Below are positions 61,753 to 64,000 of a DNA stretch of 64,000 nucleotides, piece after piece (position 1 is the first letter of the stretch; each line of letters opens with the position of its first letter). This DNA comes from Microthrixaceae bacterium. Its GTDB lineage: Bacteria; Actinomycetota; Acidimicrobiia; Acidimicrobiales; Microtrichaceae. The notes under the pieces are model-generated. The model saw nothing but the letters and a program-made list of their open reading frames with translations. It ran no database searches and was not told the origin of the DNA. The position numbers and the translations under genes are program-made. Location: positions 310,001 to 374,000 of the forward strand of contig JAMLGM010000001.1 of the NCBI GenBank assembly GCA_023957975.1, in the 5' to 3' direction.

Positions 61753-62202
61753 GTGAAGGTTGCAATTCTGATGGGGTCCGCATCGGACACCGACAAGATG
61801 AAGCCGGCGAGCGAGACGCTCGCCAAATTCGGTATCGAGGCAGATGTCCGGGTGCTGTCGGCACACCGCAACCACTCGCAGGTCTCCGATCTGGTATCGA
61901 GCGCCCGCGACAACGGTTACGTCGCGTTCATCTGCGGCGCCGGAATGGCTGCGCATCTCGCCGGAGCCGTGGCCGCCCAGACCACCCTGCCGGTCGTCGG
62001 TGTGCCGCTGTCGGGTGGTGCGCTCAACGGAGTCGACGCCCTGTATTCGACCGTGCAGATGCCCAAGGGCATTCCGGTTGCGACGGTCGCGGTCGACGGG
62101 TCGATGAATGCAGCCCTGCTCGTCGTGCAGATGTTGGCGATCAGTGACGCGGATCTCGCTGCCAAACTCGCCGATCACCGCGCCGAGATGGCCGGCGCTT
62201 GA
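61753..62202 (+). CDS. purE: N5-carboxyaminoimidazole ribonucleotide mutase
   Basis: A 149-residue protein of class I PurE length. Motifs: [12 protein letters not shown] near the N-terminus, the catalytic His in [23 protein letters not shown] and [32 protein letters not shown] split across the loop. The GTG at 61753 follows GGAG. No purK is in the window. Second gene of the purine operon, 58 bases after purD. Confidence 0.95.
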   Translation: MKVAILMGSASDTDKMKPASETLAKFGIEADVRVLSAHRNHSQVSDLVSSARDNGYVAFICGAGMAAHLAGAVAAQTTLPVVGVPLSGGALNGVDALYSTVQMPKGIPVATVAVDGSMNAALLVVQMLAISDADLAAKLADHRAEMAGA

Positions 62203-62232
62203 ACTCCCAGCACCCCACCCGATGAGGACTCC

Positions 62233-63663
62233 GTGAGCGACACCTCGATTCCGAACGTACTCGCAGCCCGCTACGCATCGACCGAGATGGTCGAGGTGTG
62301 GTCGCCGCGCCGCAAGGTGATCCTCGAGCGGCAGTTGTGGATCGCGGTGATGCGTGCGCAGGCGGAACTCGGCATCGACATCCCCGCCGAAGCGATCGCC
62401 GCGTACGAGTCGGTGATCGATCAGGTCGATCTGACATCCATTGCGGAGCGTGAACGGGTCACCCGCCACGACGTGAAGGCGCGCATCGACGAGTTCTGTG
62501 CACTGGCCGGCCACGAACACATCCACAAGGGGATGACGAGTCGCGACCTCACCGAGAACGTCGAACAGCTTCAGATCCGCCTGGCGCTCGAGTTGGTACG
62601 CGACCGAATGGTGAGCGCGCTCGCGAAGCTGGGCAATCGGGTCGGCGAATTCGCCGAGCAGCCGCTGACCGGCCGGAGCCACAACGTGGCGGCGCAGACG
62701 ACCACGCTGGGCAAACGCTTTGCCAACGCCGGCCAGGAGCTGCTCGTCGCGTTCGACCGCATCGAAGACCTGTTGGAGCGCTACCCGCTGCGGGGATTGA
62801 AAGGCCCGGTGGGCACCCAACAGGATCAAATGGATCTGCTGGGAGGCGATGCGAGGGCGATGGGTGAACTCGAAGCTCGAGTTGCTGCACACCTCGGGTT
62901 CGGGCACGTGCTCACCAACGTCGGTCAGGTCTACCCACGAAGCCTCGACTTCGATGTCGTTGCGGCATTGGTGCAGGCCGCGGCGGCTCCCTCCAGCCTG
63001 GCGACGACCATGCGCTTGATGGCCGGTCATGATCTTGTGACCGAGGGGTTCAAGCCGGGCCAGGTGGGTTCGTCGGCGATGCCGCACAAGATGAACAGCC
63101 GCAGCTGCGAACGCATCTGTGGGTTTCACACCATCCTCAACGGGTATCTCACGATGGTCGGAGGCCTCGCGGGAGACCAGTGGAACGAGGGAGACGTCAG
63201 TTGTTCGGTGGTGCGCCGCGTGGCGTTGCCCGACGCGTTCTTCGCCATCGATGGTCTTTTCGAGACGTTGTTGACGGTGCTCGACGAACTCGGCGCGTAT
63301 CCGGCGGTGATCCAGCGCGAACTCGACCGCTATCTGCCATTCCTCGCCACGACCAAGGTGCTCATGGCGGCGGTTCAACACGGTGTCGGGCGCGAGGTCG
63401 CCCATGAGGTCATCAAGGAGCATGCCGTGGCCGCAGCTCTGGCGATGCGCGAACACCTGGACGGTTCAAACGACCTCGTCGAGCGCCTCGAGACGGATGA
63501 TCGCCTCGGCTTGGCCCCGGGGACGCTCGCCGCGCTCTTCGCGGAACCGTTGCGTTTCACGGGCAACGCCGTCGCCCAGAGCGCGGCGTTCGTCGACCAG
63601 GTCGAGGCCCTGGCACGTCGTTACCCAGCAGCCGCAGCCTACGCTCCGGCCCCGATCCTGTAG
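62233..63663 (+). CDS. purB: Adenylosuccinate lyase
   Basis: A 476-residue fumarase/aspartase-superfamily enzyme. The family signature GSSAMPHKMNSRSCERI holds the catalytic Ser loop near residue 279-295; TSRDLTENVEQLQ and RSHNVAAQTTTLGKRFA carry substrate-binding and acid-base residues. It acts twice in purine synthesis, on SAICAR and on adenylosuccinate. The GTG at 62233 follows GAGGACT, 30 bases after purE. Confidence 0.95.
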   Translation: MSDTSIPNVLAARYASTEMVEVWSPRRKVILERQLWIAVMRAQAELGIDIPAEAIAAYESVIDQVDLTSIAERERVTRHDVKARIDEFCALAGHEHIHKGMTSRDLTENVEQLQIRLALELVRDRMVSALAKLGNRVGEFAEQPLTGRSHNVAAQTTTLGKRFANAGQELLVAFDRIEDLLERYPLRGLKGPVGTQQDQMDLLGGDARAMGELEARVAAHLGFGHVLTNVGQVYPRSLDFDVVAALVQAAAAPSSLATTMRLMAGHDLVTEGFKPGQVGSSAMPHKMNSRSCERICGFHTILNGYLTMVGGLAGDQWNEGDVSCSVVRRVALPDAFFAIDGLFETLLTVLDELGAYPAVIQRELDRYLPFLATTKVLMAAVQHGVGREVAHEVIKEHAVAAALAMREHLDGSNDLVERLETDDRLGLAPGTLAALFAEPLRFTGNAVAQSAAFVDQVEALARRYPAAAAYAPAPIL

Positions 63664-63696
63664 TCGCTTCTCCTCCCGCCCCAGAAAGGGCCACCC

Positions 63697-64000
63697 ATGA
63701 TTGATCTCGGTCTCCCCCACATCTACTCCGGCAAGGTCCGCGACATCTATGACGCCGGCGACGGGCGCTGGGTCATGGTCGCTTCGGACCGCATCAGCGC
63801 CTTCGACGTGGTCATGAACGAGCCCGTTCCCAACAAGGGCAGGGTCCTCACCGCAATGTCGGCGTTCTGGTTTGAACAGTTCGCCGATCTCGTCGGGAGT
63901 CATCTCATCTCCACCGATCTCGCCGATCTGCCGGAGGGCGCCCGAAACGATGAAATCGCCGGACGGTTCATGCTGGTCCGCAAGGCGGAGATGCTGCCGA
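63697..64000 (+). CDS. purC: SAICAR synthase, partial (cut by window edge)
   Basis: The first 101 residues are seen. They include YSGKVRDIYDAG, VASDRISAFDVV and PVPNKGRVLTAMSAFWFEQF, the conserved N-terminal motifs of PurC. AGAAAGGG precedes the ATG. It adds aspartate to CAIR, the step between PurE and PurB, so the operon order purD-purE-purB-purC is complete for that segment. Confidence 0.93.
   Translation, partial: MIDLGLPHIYSGKVRDIYDAGDGRWVMVASDRISAFDVVMNEPVPNKGRVLTAMSAFWFEQFADLVGSHLISTDLADLPEGARNDEIAGRFMLVRKAEMLP

Noticed and set aside
59874..61913. Long antisense frame opposite purD
   Set aside because: purD has all family motifs; the antisense frame has none.
1..64000. CRISPR arrays, rRNA genes and insertion sequences
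   Set aside because: No regularly spaced direct repeats, no rRNA sequence and no transposase gene were seen.

Overview
The window joins a high-GC actinobacterial chromosome to the right-hand part of an integrated conjugative element. The chromosomal half carries dnaX-ybaB-recR preceded by the SRP RNA gene, purA and purD-purE-purB-purC, xseA/xseB, prfC, a methylmalonyl/ethylmalonyl-CoA gene set and several start codons apparently read from leaderless mRNAs. An actinobacterium outside the best-studied genera, perhaps Acidimicrobiia, would fit; that placement is an inference from gene content, not a proven assignment.

Region 1 (1 to about 21,560) is an integrative and conjugative element (ICE) whose left end lies outside the window. 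It opens with a minus-strand control module: an XRE-type regulator, an ImmA/IrrE-like metallopeptidase and a polytopic membrane protein. A divergent control region follows, with four copies of a 14-bp palindrome TTGNGCATGCNCAA. The plus-strand operon then encodes ArdC-like antirestriction, a Prim-Pol primase, a DUF2637 membrane protein, a ParB-like protein, a secreted three-domain peptidoglycan hydrolase, two small DUF6112 membrane proteins, a TrbL/VirB6-like channel protein, an SCO6880-family protein, a VirB4-like ATPase, a VirD4/TraG coupling protein, SSB and a large serine recombinase. One antisense cargo gene interrupts the transfer operon. No relaxase is visible, so it should lie further left. 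The recombinase frame has no stop of its own: it runs through the tRNA-Ala(UGC) gene on the opposite strand and into the chromosome.

Region 2 (21.6-37 kb): tRNA-Ala, release factor 3, a secreted Thr-rich protein, a LuxR-type two-component system, a pair of alpha/beta-hydrolase-fold genes (the second lacking the nucleophile), exonuclease VII, a membrane-bound class III cyclase, an ABC exporter, two tRNA-Ser genes, tadA, an EamA transporter and an ATP-grasp protein. A perfect 52-bp palindrome separates the last of these from a tRNA-Ser gene.

Region 3 (36.8-54 kb): the SRP RNA (ffs) and dnaX-ybaB-recR cluster, a RidA-like protein without the usual arginine, a beta-propeller lipoprotein and a sulfatase. 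Then come a thiolase and crotonyl-CoA carboxylase/reductase, divergent around a TetR-like operator, followed by methylmalonyl-CoA epimerase and an acyl-CoA carboxylase beta/epsilon pair. Together these genes suggest an ethylmalonyl/methylmalonyl-CoA branch. A flap-type 5' nuclease lies tail to tail with an ATP-dependent DNA ligase.

Region 4 (54-64 kb): HAD phosphatase, YceI, PhoD-like phosphatase, purA with a textbook bidirectional terminator, a NERD-like protein beside a decayed partial copy of its own C-terminus, an HNH-like protein with an altered catalytic motif, and the purine operon purD-purE-purB-purC, the last cut by the window edge.
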